Source: Cymbomonas tetramitiformis (Eukaryota; Chlorophyta; Pyramimonadophyceae; Pyramimonadales; Pyramimonadaceae). From it: a stretch of 64,000 nt of DNA. Below, piece after piece: positions 1-11,400 of this stretch (position 1 is the stretch's first letter; the number at the start of each line of letters is the position of its first letter). Made by a program: the position numbers and the translations under genes. The stretch is taken from assembly GCA_001247695.2 (NCBI GenBank), contig LGRX02034927.1:1-64000 (forward strand). Reading direction: 5' to 3'. Under the pieces are notes generated by a model. That model had not been told where the DNA came from, made no database searches, and was given only the letters and a program-made list of their open reading frames with translations.

Positions 1-1856
1 CGCGCCGCTGCCCCGCCAGGCACACCAGACGCATGGTGCCTCGGGGTAGCGCGCAGCGTGTGCACCGCGTCCAGGCGCATCGGGCCTCCTTTCAGAGGTT
101 GATGCGCGTGCCTGGGAGCAGCACACCGCGCACGCATGCCCCGCCGCCGAGCGCGGAGCGCGGCACCCACACTCGGGTGCTGATGAGGCCGGCGAGCCCC
201 AAGCTCCGGGCGAGTGCACCCGTCTCGACGGGACGCATCGCCACGCGCCTGCAAGGAGGCCCACCCTTGGCATTGGCAGTTTGCCACGAGGTGAGCACAC
301 CGAGGTGGCTCACCCGCGCCCCTCCCCTTAGGGCCACCGAGAGAGTAGCGTCCGGGAGCGGACCGCTTTGGGGAGCGCGCCGCGAGTGGCAGATGGCAAC
401 CACCGCGAGCGCGCCAGGCGCACCGCCATGAGGCAGCAGCTCTCGCTGTGCTGTCTCGGGCTGCGTGACGCGCCGTTGCCCCGCCAGGCACACCAGACGC
501 ATGGTGCCTGGGAGTAGCGCGCAGCGTGTGCACCGCGTCCAGGCGCATCGGGCCTCCTTGCAGAGGTTGATGCGCGTGCCTGGGAGCAGCACACCGCGCA
601 CGCATGCCCTGCCGCCGAGCGCGGAGCGCGGCACCCACACTCGGGGTGCTGATGAGGCCGGCGAGCCCCAAGCTCCGGGCGAGTGCACCCATCTCGACGG
701 GATGCATCGTCACGCGCGTGCAAGGAGGTCCACCCTTGCATGCGTGTCGCCACGAGGTGAGCACACCGAGGTGCTCACCCGCGCCCTCCCCTTAGCAAGG
801 GCCACCGAGAGTGAAGCGTCCGGGAGCGGACCGCTTTTCTTTGGGGGGGGAGAGAGCGCGCCGCGAGTGGCAGATGGCAGCCACCGCGAGCGCGCCAGGC
901 GCACCGCCATGAGGCAGCAGCTCTCGCTGTGCTGTCTCGGGCTGCGTGACGCGCCGCTGCCCCGCCAGGCACACCAGACGCATGGTGCCTGGGGGTAGCG
1001 CGCAGCGTGTGCACCGCGTCCAGGCACATCGGGCCTCCTTGCAGAGGTTGATGCGCGTGCCTGGGAGCAGCACACCGCGCACGCATGCCCCGCCGCCGAG
1101 CGCGGAGCGCGGCACCCACACTCGGGGGTGCTGATGAGGCCGGCGAGCCCCAAGCTCCGGGCGAGTGCACCCGTCTCGACGGGACGCATCGTCACGCGCG
1201 TGCAAGGAGGTCCACCCTTGCATGCGTGTCGCCACGAGGTGAGCACACCGAGGTGCTCACCCGCGCCCTCCCCTTAGGGCCACCGGGAGTGAAGCGTCCG
1301 GGAGCGGACCGCTTTTCTTTTGGGGGGGGAGAGAGCGCACCGCGAGTGGCAGATGGCAGCCACCGCGAGCGCGCCAGGCGCACCGCCATGAGGCAGCAGC
1401 TCTCACTGTGCTGTCTCGGGCTGCGTGACGCGCCGCTGCCCCGCCAGGCACACCAGACGCATGGTGCCTGGGGGTAGCGCGCAGCGTGTGCACCGCGTCC
1501 AGGCGCATCGGGCCTCCTTGCAGAGGTTGATGCGCGTGTCTGGGAGCAGCACACCGCGCACGCATGCCCCGCCGCCGAGCGCGGAGCGCGGCACCCACAC
1601 TCGGGGTGCTGATGGGGCCGGCGAGCCCCACGCTCCGGGCGAGTGCACCCGTCTCGACGGGACGCATCGCCACGCGCCTGCAAGGAGGCCCACCCTTGCA
1701 TGCGTGTCGCCACGAGGTGAGCACACCGAGGTGCTCACCCGCGCCCTCCCCTTAGGGCCACTGAGAGTGAAGCGTCCGGGAGCGGGCCGCTAGCTGTTCT
1801 TTTGGGGGGGAGAGAGCGCGCCGCGAGTGGCAGATGGCAGCCACCGCGAGCGCGCC
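1..1856. repeat. ~480-bp satellite, about 3.9 copies
   Basis: Four head-to-tail copies of a GC-rich unit are visible; a shared landmark (gctgccccgcc or its one-base variant) recurs at 7, 474, 956 and 1435, giving periods of 467, 482 and 479 bp. Copies 2-4 each carry a G-run of seven to nine bases (near 844, 1321 and 1803), which copy 1 lacks at the matching place (near 365). Long open frames exist on both strands but change frame between copies and show no protein-like pattern, so I treat the array as noncoding satellite. It runs off the left edge of the window. Confidence 0.9.
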
Positions 1857-2240
1857 AGGCGACAGGTGAGAACCTGTATAATCCATCCACCAGAGCAGTG
1901 GCTCTAGCCTCGGCATAGCCAGGCGACAGGTGAGAACCTGTATAATCCATCCACCAGAGCAGTGGCTCTAGCCTCGGCATAGCCAGGCGACAGGTGAGAA
2001 CCTGTATAATCCATCCACCAGAGCTGTGGCTCTAGCCTCGGCATAGCCAGGCGACAGGTGAGAACCTGTATAATCCATCCACCAGAGCTGTGGCTCTAGC
2101 CTCGGCATAGCCAGGCGACAGGTGAGAACCTGTATAATTCATCCACCAGAGCTGTGGCTCTAGCCTCGGCATAGCCAGGCGACAGGTGAGAACCTGGATA
2201 ATCCATCCAACAGAGCGGTGGCTCTAGCCTCGGCACTGCC
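1857..2240. repeat. 64-bp tandem repeat, six units
   Basis: The landmark aggcgacagg recurs at 1857, 1921, 1985, 2049, 2113 and 2177 and decays at 2241, an exact 64-bp period. Each unit holds two small inverted repeats, acaggt/acctgt and agagc/gctct, so single-stranded copies could fold into two hairpins per unit. Related but more diverged units occur inverted at about 20170-20490, at the outer end of the matching arm. Confidence 0.9.
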
Positions 2241-3085
2241 AGGCGGCAGTTGGAGATCTCGATAAAAGCTCTGCGCATCCCGAGGAGGCGGTAGGGGTTT
2301 AAAACCTTTCCTCCGGGCCGGCATCCCGAGAACTGCCGGGTAATTGGCAAACCTATTGTCATCACCTGTGGTGTGCCGTGTTGGAAGGTTTGAAACCTTG
2401 AGCGTAGTAATGGATGTGAGATCTCGAGCCTTGGGGGAGCCTGGTAGTGCAGATGGCAGACCGGTGAAAGGCCGACCCTTGTGCTTAAGAGGTTGATCTC
2501 CTTATTGCGGTGTGTGTCATGGGAAGTGTAATGTCATCCCAGACAACAGGCGGCTGAGACCTGTATAATCATCCTGAGCAACAGTAGAAGATCTGTATAA
2601 AAACTTTACTGGTCCGACGTGGTCAGCGTGGACGTGACCTTCTCTAAGGGGGGGGGAGTTGTGCTAGGAGGCAAGCACAAGAGCAAGAAAAACGGCTAAG
2701 TACAAAACGCAAGAGTACTCAGTACGGAGTACAGTAGGACCGATCAGAATGATGTTGATGTGAGGTGCCTAGCCTGTTGTACGGAGTACTCAGTACAGTT
2801 GAGTTATGGAAAGAGTTCCTGAATGTATAAGAACTCGAAGTGTAACCAGTTTCGGGGATGAGAACTGAACTGAGAATTGTAACATAAAAAGTAAAGAGCC
2901 GTAACTGCTGTATATTGTGTATTGAAAGCATGCACTGAAAGCAAAAGCATAACTAGAAGGATTTACGAAACCGAAGTCCGATAGTTGACCAATCGTAACC
3001 ATACCTCGTGCGGTCGCTTAATAAGTGTAGATAGAATAAGTCCGAAACCGTAAAGAAGAGAAAAGCAAGAGTGGAGACTCCTACA
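1857..3085 (+). repeat. LTR-like arm of a second gypsy family (left, plus orientation)
   Basis: This stretch reappears as a diverged reverse complement at 19308-20490, including the 64-bp repeats, a paired tactcagtacggagtac motif, a G9/C9 run and the inner end gactcctaca. The inner end finishes in CA here and starts with TG in the other copy, as LTRs do, and it is followed by leader DNA and a gag-like frame on the plus strand. I infer a 5' LTR; a 1.2-kb terminal inverted repeat of one outer element is the alternative. The outer boundary is unclear because the 64-bp array belongs to the similarity. Confidence 0.6.
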
Positions 3086-3383
3086 TAATAAGACAAAAGA
3101 AATCAGCACGAGCAATAGAAGAAAAGGGAAAGAAAACTCTAGAAGCCAGATGGCCAATGGCCCAAGCTTGAAAGACTGATATATCCTGACTTGAAAGACT
3201 GAAAGACAAATGAAGTAGCTTGTGTACTCAAAGGTGTATCTATTTTTGTGGATTTGTTGATTTTTTTTTGAATTTGCCTCCTGCTTTCTAGCCTTGTGAA
3301 AGTCTACCTTTTTTTAAATGTGCGGTTCATGGTACTTGCCTTGAATGCTTGAACCGACCCTTGGACTTATCATGAGTGTTCCC
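3086..3383. other. Leader-like noncoding stretch
   Basis: AT-rich DNA following the left LTR-like arm, with T-runs near 3262 and 3310. No coding frame, RNA gene or repeat was recognised. Confidence 0.5.
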
Positions 3384-3575
3384 CCATCGATTCAGGATCG
3401 TTCCAGTACTTGGAGCGTTCCAGGATCGTTCCTGTACCTGGAGCGTTCCAAGATCGTTCCCGTACCTGGAGCGTTCCAGGATCGTTCCCGTACCTGCAGC
3501 GTTCCAGGATCGTTCCCGTATACCTGCAGCGTTCCAGGATCGATCCCGTTCCGAGAACACGAAAAGAACGATCCC
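3384..3575. repeat. 28-bp minisatellite
   Basis: About six imperfect copies of a 28-bp unit containing ggatcgttcccgtacctgg, with single-base and two-base differences between copies (one has cgtatacctgc). It is open in several frames because 28 is not a multiple of three, so the apparent short proteins are artefacts. It lies between the LTR-like arm and the gag-like fragment of the interrupted outer element. Confidence 0.85.
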
Positions 3576-3649
3576 GGATCGCCTGCCATTTTCCAGATGC
3601 AAGTCGCGACGCCACAGTGAGCCGAACTTCCAGATATTCAAAAGGAAGT

Positions 3650-3997
3650 CAACCTGTCAGCTGCGGCCCCCGAGTTCCACAACACGACCCTCTGGGCCCT
3701 GGCAACTGGAACGGCCTGTTTGACACCTCCCATGGAGGAAGCTGTACGGTAGCCAAGTGGCGCCCTAATCCGCCCTCGTCATGCAAGAGCGGCGTCACCG
3801 GTGTTGACAGCTGACACCCCTGGTGCAGGGCTGAACATGAGGGCAACCCCCCAGCGTTATGTCAGCATGCTGACCCCTTCCCCTGACATCATGAGGCCGC
3901 CTGGAATCCGCGATAGGAGCCCTCCGCCGCCGCGCCAGCGAAGTCCGCCTGGAGCCCGCGATAGGAGTCCTCCGCCGCCGCGCCAGCGAAGATAGTC
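3650..3997 (+). pseudogene. Gag-like fragment, 5' part, split by the gypsy insertion
   Basis: On the plus strand this stretch matches, at DNA and protein level, part of the first gag ORF of the complete gypsy element (minus strand, about 16600-16770). Shared features are a TPGAGxNMRATPQRYV segment followed by repeats of the type SPPGxRDRSPPPPR. The frame stops at 3994-3996 only because the gypsy element inserted at 3997/3998. It resumes at 19266 with SPPRARDRTPPPPR. The fragment therefore belongs to a related gypsy family in the opposite orientation and is broken; no RT or protease accompanies it. Confidence 0.75.
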
Positions 3998-5321
3998 TGA
4001 ACAAGGCTACAATTCAAGCAATTGCAATATCTTTATGGCAGGAAAGATTGACCAGTAAATTAACAGGTTGAGCAACAGCTCCTCCAAATAGTTACTTCAA
4101 GTTAGAACAGCCTCCAAATGGGCAATATTCAAGTCTTATACTTTCAAGGCGCGCAGTTCATATTCTCTAATCGATCTGTCCCATGTCGGCTGGCATATCA
4201 TCATCTGCCACCTATACAAATCCTAATCAGAGAATATGCATTTGGACAATCCTAATCAAGACAGTTGATTTCATTGTCCCTTGCTGATCTTTGCTTTCTT
4301 CCTACGAGGAGCCACGTCAAGCCCTTCTTCTTCATCACTGTCACTTCTTATGGAATACTTCAATTGAGTTATATACTCATGTGTCCAACATCTCGGATAT
4401 TTCCTAGGTTGCCTCTTCGTCTCTTCAGACACCCCAGCCTCATTCTCACCCATTGAAGTCAATCCAGTATCTGACCCATAAGGTTTCTTCGGTGGTGCAT
4501 GAACAGTCTCCACCACAGAGGCTGGGGCATCCTCAGATATGGCCTCAGACTTCTGCTCGGTAATAGGCTGATCATCGGGCTGAACAGGTGAGGTCGGGGA
4601 GGTGCCCTTTGGTACCCAGTGAAGTTCACCCTTCTCATCCATGATCAATTGCAGTCCCAGTCTCTTCAACCTTCGAGCTTCAGCTTGTTCTTCAGCATCG
4701 TCAGCTACCAAGTCATCGAACTCGCTGACGTCATCCTCGGTGTCATCATATTCAGGCGAAGTTGGCTCCCATTTCGGACTGGCAGTGTCCATGTCATGTA
4801 TGACACCCGCGTCATCTTTGTCATCCGAATCTGGTAGCTTCTCCTTACTGTTAGTGACACCTGCGTCATCATTGTCATCAGAATCTGGTAACTTCTCCTT
4901 GCTCCAGGACACAGCGCCTGTACCCGAATCTTCACTGTTCGTAGACGCTGAGTGTGTAGGCTTACGCCCCTGGTAGGGAATTCCATGATATTCATCATCG
5001 TCAATCACAATCGTCGGATTCCAGTACGCGATCCCAACGCGGCTAATCGGTAATGAGAATGGCGCTACCGGCGCCTTCAACTGAGTGGCGTCTTCTAGAA
5101 ACCAGCCGCCGCCCCTATTACGCTCCCAGCGGCGTAGCGCACCAGAAGGGTGTACGATAATATGCTGCCAGCTATAATCAAGTCCAGGCTTTCGCTCCCC
5201 ATAGTACGAAGTCAATGGCTCGGGAGTCCCCTTCCGAGCCCATTGCCATCTCACTGCCCCAGTATGCATAAATACAATATGCCAATCGAATGGCTTGGCC
5301 GGGCTATTGTTCCCTGGCACA
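3998..5321 (-). repeat. 3' LTR
   Basis: Near-identical to 17942-19265, with an exact offset of 13,944 bp along the whole length. It ends TG/CA, is bordered on the inner side by the polypurine tract and on the outer side by the tagtc target duplication. It contains a long ORF (see 4271-5269). Confidence 0.96.
4271..5269 (-). CDS. LTR-encoded ORF, unknown protein (3' LTR copy)
   Basis: A 332-codon frame starting at the first ATG inside the LTR; it is open back to the LTR edge (another 17 codons). I do not recognise the family. The N-terminal ~110 residues look globular and aromatic-rich (WQW, SYYGERKPGLDYSWQH, ALRRWERNRGGGW). The middle is very acidic with two copies of a segment around KEKLPDSDD. 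The C terminus is a basic tail, PRRKKAKISKGQ, which resembles a nuclear localisation signal. The copy in the 5' LTR is essentially the same. Long ORFs inside LTRs are rare; the mouse mammary tumour virus sag gene is the known precedent for the arrangement only, not for homology. An accessory or regulatory role is a guess. Confidence 0.6.
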   Translation of the reverse strand: MHTGAVRWQWARKGTPEPLTSYYGERKPGLDYSWQHIIVHPSGALRRWERNRGGGWFLEDATQLKAPVAPFSLPISRVGIAYWNPTIVIDDDEYHGIPYQGRKPTHSASTNSEDSGTGAVSWSKEKLPDSDDNDDAGVTNSKEKLPDSDDKDDAGVIHDMDTASPKWEPTSPEYDDTEDDVSEFDDLVADDAEEQAEARRLKRLGLQLIMDEKGELHWVPKGTSPTSPVQPDDQPITEQKSEAISEDAPASVVETVHAPPKKPYGSDTGLTSMGENEAGVSEETKRQPRKYPRCWTHEYITQLKYSIRSDSDEEEGLDVAPRRKKAKISKGQ

Positions 5322-5335
5322 ACTCCTCCCCTCTT
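5322..5335 (-). promoter_or_regulatory. Polypurine tract
   Basis: On the minus strand aagaggggaggagt runs directly into the 3' LTR start TGTGCCAGGG. Position and composition fit the plus-strand primer for reverse transcription. Confidence 0.85.
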
Positions 5336-5401
5336 AGCTTGTTAGTACAAAGAGATGATAACTCAGAGTCATTTGTACAGCAGCTAAGATCCAGACACAG
5401 A

Positions 5402-8400
5402 TCAGCCATGCTTATGGATGCGTGATATGCTTTTCTGATCGAACAGGTGCTCGAAGAGTTGGCGAAGCAATCCAGAGGGCAGAGGGTATACAGCAGCGGA
5501 GACTCCCGCTCCTTGTTGCCCAGGATGAGGCCCCAGTTGAGCAGTTTCCGGATGTGATCCCAGCGTCTGTTGGTGAAGGCAAGGAGTATCCATCGTACAG
5601 TACCGCAGGTCCACTGGAGGAGGCGACTGTGTCCAGATGCAAGTAGGCTTGCGGTAGCCAGTGCCATACATACAGTAAGAGCAATACAACGGAGTGGGTA
5701 ACCGACGAACTACAGGTCGAAATCGCAGCGCAAAGGGAAACCTGCCCATCGGATTTTCCATAAACCAGTGCTTGGGTTTGAGGAAGTCGAAGATTTGGAG
5801 CGTACGGCGTACACAGGCATCAGCCTGTCGCAGTTGTCGCACCCCTGTGGTCTTAGCCTGACTGTATTCAGTGCACGGTGGGCTAGCCCAGATGACGTCA
5901 AAGTAACCAGGCGCGTAACGCTTGAAGTCCCAGTCCTGAACCTTCTCAGCGTAGGTAGGTTGCCAGCGAGGATCATGATCTACGGTGACCACGGTACTCT
6001 TCGGATAACATGACAGGAAACTTCTCTCCACACTACCTGTACCACTGAAAAGTACTAGTAGTCGCAACTCGCGTGTCGAGACCACAGAGTCCAGAAGAGC
6101 CAGATGCGTCACAAAGGCGTCAGAGGAGCGACAGTATTGTTCCCAAGGTAGGCAGTTGTCCAGAGAAAGAGGTTCCCTTTCATCAGCGGTGTCCAGGAAG
6201 GTTAAAGCTCTGGCGCGTTCCCGCCTTTGCTTCCGCTGCATTCTGACCTCCTGTAAGGCTTTTTCGCGGGCTTGTCCTTCTCGGGATAGTCTCAGTTGTT
6301 CAAACTCTGTGAGCTGTTCGAGTTCACCCCCGTAGTTCAACGACTCGCGAGTCTTCCAGGAGTCATGAGCATTAGAGTACCCAGTCCAGCGAACCAGAAA
6401 TTCTTCTACTTCCTTACCTCCTCTCGCAGGTTTCACTCTTCGAGCCAGAATCTTAGACACATGTGTCTGGGATTGTCCATCCACGAGAACCTTGGCAGGA
6501 GTAGGGGTTTGCTGACGCAGCGCAAAAGCTTCATCTGCAGTGCGGTATTCCTTGAGGCGATGCTGCGCAAAAACATCGTGAATACGCCATTTAGGGGGTA
6601 ACTTGAGCCGATAAGCTACCGGAGCACCTCTGTCAATTTCGGGTAGCTCTCGCTGCTGGTCACTGAAGAACCTCTCGGTGATGGGTAAGGGCCCGTGCCA
6701 GCGAGGTCCCAGCTTCCTGAAGGATTCGCGGTTCATGATATTTTCCGTGAGATGCTTGGCATCTACCCAGACCAAGTCTCCCAACTGAAAGGATTTGGCG
6801 GTGTGACGCTGGTCAAACTGATGTCGCTGGCGTTGCTGTGCCAGTTCTAGCTTAGTGCGGGCGTCCTCTAGTTGAGCCGCGAATTTACTAGCCATCTCGT
6901 GGGCAGTACCTTCTCCACCCTTGCGCCTGGAGTGTTGTCCAGCAGCGGCTTGCAGGAACAAATCCAGTTGCGACATAGGCGAGTGCCCCAAGACCAACTC
7001 GAAAGGGGTAAAGCCGGTTACATCGCTCCGCGTATCGTTTATGGCGAACTCCACGTTGGCACACCACAAATCCCAGTCCTCTGGATTGCTGCCTACGAAG
7101 GACCTCAGCATGTCTTCTACCACGCGGTTGGTATGTTCAGCTTGTCCGTCCGAACGAGGGTTATAAGGCGTAGTGGAGGCCACTTTGGTTCCCATAAGTC
7201 TCATCAATTCCTTCCACATAGCATCCTGAAAACGAGGGTCGCGGTCAGAGACAATCTTCATAGGGGTGCCATGTAGTTTCCAGATGTGGTCGAAGTAGAT
7301 TCGAGCTATAACCTCAGCGGAGCTGTCCTGGAAGTTCAACGGGATGATGTGAACCATTTTGCTGAGCTTACACGTGAAAGTAGCAAAGGCATCGTGATTC
7401 CGCGCCGTGACTGGCAGTCCAGTAACAAAGTCCACACTGACCACTTGCCATAGTCGCGTAGGAATAGTGTGTGGGTTCAGCAATCCATCCGGGTAAGAAT
7501 TTCTCGGTCGCACCGCTTGACAGATAGCACAAGATGAAACCCAGCGTCCCACATCTTCTGCTGCCCCTTTCCACCAGAAGCGTCGCAGGACTCGTTCCAG
7601 AGTTTTGTCCCTGCCCGCGTGTCCAGCGGAAACAGAGGCGTGCGCCTCTTGCAGCACTACCTCACGGAGTGGTGAATCTTCTCCCAGTACCAACTGATAG
7701 CGTCCAGCGCTCACCTTCCACAACACATTTCCCACCACGCAGAAGTCACGAGTGCGTTGATGCGGAGCTTCTTGGATTTCTTTCCTTAAAGTCTGTAGGG
7801 GGCCAGGTCGCCCATATTCCGCTTGCAGCGCTTTGAGAAACTGACCTCCTGATATCTGCTGATGCAGGTCTCGAACGCTGGCCGCTTCTCCCGTACGCAC
7901 GATAGGAGGAGGGGAACTCGTCTTCCTTTCCCGCTTGACACGCTGTCGAGCTGGCGGAGCGTACACCACTAGCAGGGGCCAAGGGAGATCCAGAAGGACT
8001 CCATCCGGGGCAGCGAACATCTGCACAGGTTCTCCTTGAGCGTCATGGGTAGGAATAATGTACTCCACTCTCATTCCCGCAGATCTGAACAACTGCCGCC
8101 ACTGTGGCATGCGAGACTGAAAGTCAGGAAGGACAAAGAGAGCTGAAGTATTCTCAGGGTCCAGACGCCATTCTTCCACATATCTCCTCAGTACGGCCTC
8201 GATGGTCAAATGGTTGGAGGAGAAGGGAGGATTGCACCAGACGTTCAACCCTCGCCAGTTTTCCTTCAAGCAGTCCGTCCAGTAGCGGTTGACCTGACGA
8301 TTCTTTCCTCCCAAGTCGCAACAGGCGTCCACCTCGAAAGGTCCATATTCTTGACTCAAGAAGTCGAACATGTCCGCACGGAACTTCCAGTCCTGTCGGT

Positions 8401-11400
8401 CGCTGGGCTCCAGGAGTCTGGTTGAGGCCTCGCTGCACTTTGGCGTTGCTGAGTAGTCAACAGGGGTCTTCCTGGGAGAAGGAGGCGAGGATGCTGTCAG
8501 TTTGCCAGAGCGCGTCTGAACTGCCAGGGTTGCTTCCTCGTACCCGGTTTCGGCCAGCTGCAGGGTATGTAAGGCGTCCATCCAGAGTTGAGGGGAGTCC
8601 ATCCAGGTGAGAGTCCCACTGTACGCGAGAACTGGTTCCGGATCTTTGGTCTTGGCGCTGTTGGACTTGCGCTCCTTCAACTTGTTGGGATCTACCACTC
8701 CCAGGGGCGCACGTCCTTGGCGAGACTCTTTACCAGCGGCAGGTCGAAACTTGTTGGCAGTGTCTGCGGCTGAAGGAGGTCGCTGCGGTTTCCCAGTAAC
8801 CGGGTGCACAAAGCCAGCTTCTACCAGTCCTTCTCTCGCGGAAATTTCCTTGTAGTCGGGTCGCCTGGACAGAGCGTCTGGAACCCAGAGTAGCGCCCCA
8901 GGAATGTACTCCATCTCGGGTACCCCTACCTCCACTAGATCCATGTACCAACGGGCTTGGCGTCGGCTGAGAGGTTGTCCGGGTGCCATTAACCAGACTA
9001 GGGGCTTATGGTCACCCTGCAATTGGAACTCGGTCCAGATGAGGTAGTGTCGCCAAGTTTGAGTAGTGCAGTGATGGAGAGCGCAGAGTTCTCTTTCGCC
9101 AGCATGGTAGTTCTGCTCGGCTCCATTAAACTGTCTGCTCTCAAAGGCGATAGGTTGCAATCCATTTCCTACGTCTTGCATCAGTACTCCCCCCAGCGCC
9201 ACTCCACTGGCGTCAGTTTGTACCACGAAAGGATGCCGTCCTTCGGCCGCCGCTTTCATATCGGGTAGCGCCAGAGTGGGTGAAGAACATAGCGCCTTCT
9301 TAATCTCCTCGAAGGCCCAACGCTGCATGGGTCCCCATAGCCAAGCGACATCCCCTTTGGTGAGCTGAGTCAAGGGTTGTGCTACTTCAGAGAAGCCCAG
9401 CATGTACCGCCGGTAGTACCCAGCCAACCCCAAAAATTGGCGCACATGCGTGGCGTTTTCCAGAGCGGGCCAGTCCCTGATGGCGGCCAACTTGTCATGT
9501 TGAGGTTGACTTCCTTCCCGTGAGATAACGTGCCCCAGAAAGCGTATCTGGGTCTGCAGTAGTTGACACTTAGACTCCTTGAGGTAGATGCCCTGGTTCT
9601 CACAGACTTCGAGAAATTGCTGGAGATGGGAAAGATGCTCCTCCAAGGTGTTGCTGAAGAGGATACAGTCGTCCAGGAATATTCTTACAAAAGGAAGATG
9701 TCCCAGAGCTCGCTGCATGCGTCTCTGATAGCAAGAAGGACTGTTGGTCAACCCCATGGGCATCACCAACCACTCATACGAGCCATAGGGAGAAGTGAAC
9801 GCCGTCTTTTCCACATCCTCAGACGCCATAGCCATCTGCCAGAACCCATCTACTGCATCGAAGGAGGAGAAGTACTTGGCCCCATGCATGGAGTCGAACA
9901 ACTGCTGAATGTCGGGAAGTGGATATTTGTCCTTGACGGTCAGGCTGTTGATGGCGCGGAAGTCGCAGACCATTCTGAGTACTTCAGGTTTCCCTGGCTT
10001 GGGAACCATCAGCACTGGTGCAGCGAACGGACTTGAGGAAGGCCTGATGTAGCCCTTACTCAGGAGTTCATCCAGGCGTTCTCGCAGTTGAGTCAGCTCC
10101 ACCATGGACATCTTATAGGGCCTCTTAGCAGGCGCGATACCATTCCATCCCTCTTGCAGTCTCACATGGGCCACTTCATCTTTTCGCAGGGCGTCAAAGT
10201 TGGGCAGCGCTTCGCGAATTACTCGAGGTGAAAAGGACTCGATCAGCTTTTGAAACTTCTTTCTCCACTCGGGGGAGATTGAAGGGTCCTCCAAACTCTC
10301 GCTGGTGGCCATCGCTGATAACATCGAAGTCCCTACCAAAGGTGTCGCATAGGCCACTAAGATGTCGTGGGGTGTCGCGGCACTGTCCATTCCCGCATAT
10401 CTGCGCCGATAGGCTTTGATCTCCTTGGTCGCTTGGGCCGCTGATAACATTACCATCGGTTCCAGAGCCATCGCGGTTCTCTCGCCTTTGCGTGTGGAGC
10501 TACGCCCCGGCGAACATCCCCGTATCCGCACGGATTTGCCATGATGGCGAAACTTGACTGATCCCCACCCATCATAGGCCAGCGTGACCGGCGAGAGGTG
10601 TCTCAACCACCTTCCTCCGAGTACAATGTCCACCTTGATGCCCAGAGGAAGTACTCGCATCTTGATGACCTCGGAGTAAGTCCCCTCTGAAGTCTCGGCG
10701 GTCAGCTTGCCGTAAGCGACTTGCGCAGAGGTCTGCACTGACCCATCCGCCAGGGTAACGTTCAGCGGCATTCCATTAGTGCGAACTGTGAGGTTCAATC
10801 TCTTGACGCACTCACTGGAGATGAATTCATCCGAGGCCCCAGAATCCACCAGCACGCGCACTCGCTGTCCCTTCAGCAAGGCCCAGAACACCAATAGCAG
10901 CGTTCCCTCTTTGTCCCGAATTGCAGTTAGCTGACTGTCCTGGTTCCACATTACTTGACCATCGCGTCGCAGATGTGCACAGATGGCTGCTCGTACTGGG
11001 TGATGCAAAGGTACGCGCTGCTTAGACCGGATAGGTCTTGTGCGCGGTGGTGCAGGCTGAGAACGATGATCCGGACCAAAGTACCATCCACCTTCCAGTT
11101 CGCGATCTGCTTGTAGCTGTCGCTCCTTGGCGCGTCGCTCCTGTCCTTGAACGCGTCGTCTGGCGCGGCTCTGCGTGCGGCTTTCCAGAGGGTAAGAGCG
11201 AAGAGGTTGGATGGAAATCTCTTCCTCCTCTTCCTCCCCAGAGCTATCTTCTGGTTCGGACTTTGGAGTGAAAGAGGGGGTTTCTTCTTCCCGCGGTGCC
11301 GCCTGAGCGTCGGTGACGTTCGCTGGTGCTGCCACTGCTTCATTACCTTCCAGGATCGGTCGCAGACGATGGCGTTGCTGTTTCTGAATGGTTAGTAGCA

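Noticed and set aside
650..690. ctgatgaggccggcgagc in the satellite resembles a hammerhead ribozyme core
   Set aside because: The CTGATGAG half is present, but the GAAA half of the core and flanking stems are missing in every unit.
33..1793. Many overlapping ORFs of 60-200 codons in the satellite
   Set aside because: GC-rich repeats without stops on both strands; frames are not kept between units.
3345..3620. Repeat proteins with DRSRTWSVPGSF-like text
   Set aside because: Product of the 28-bp minisatellite, open in several frames on both strands.
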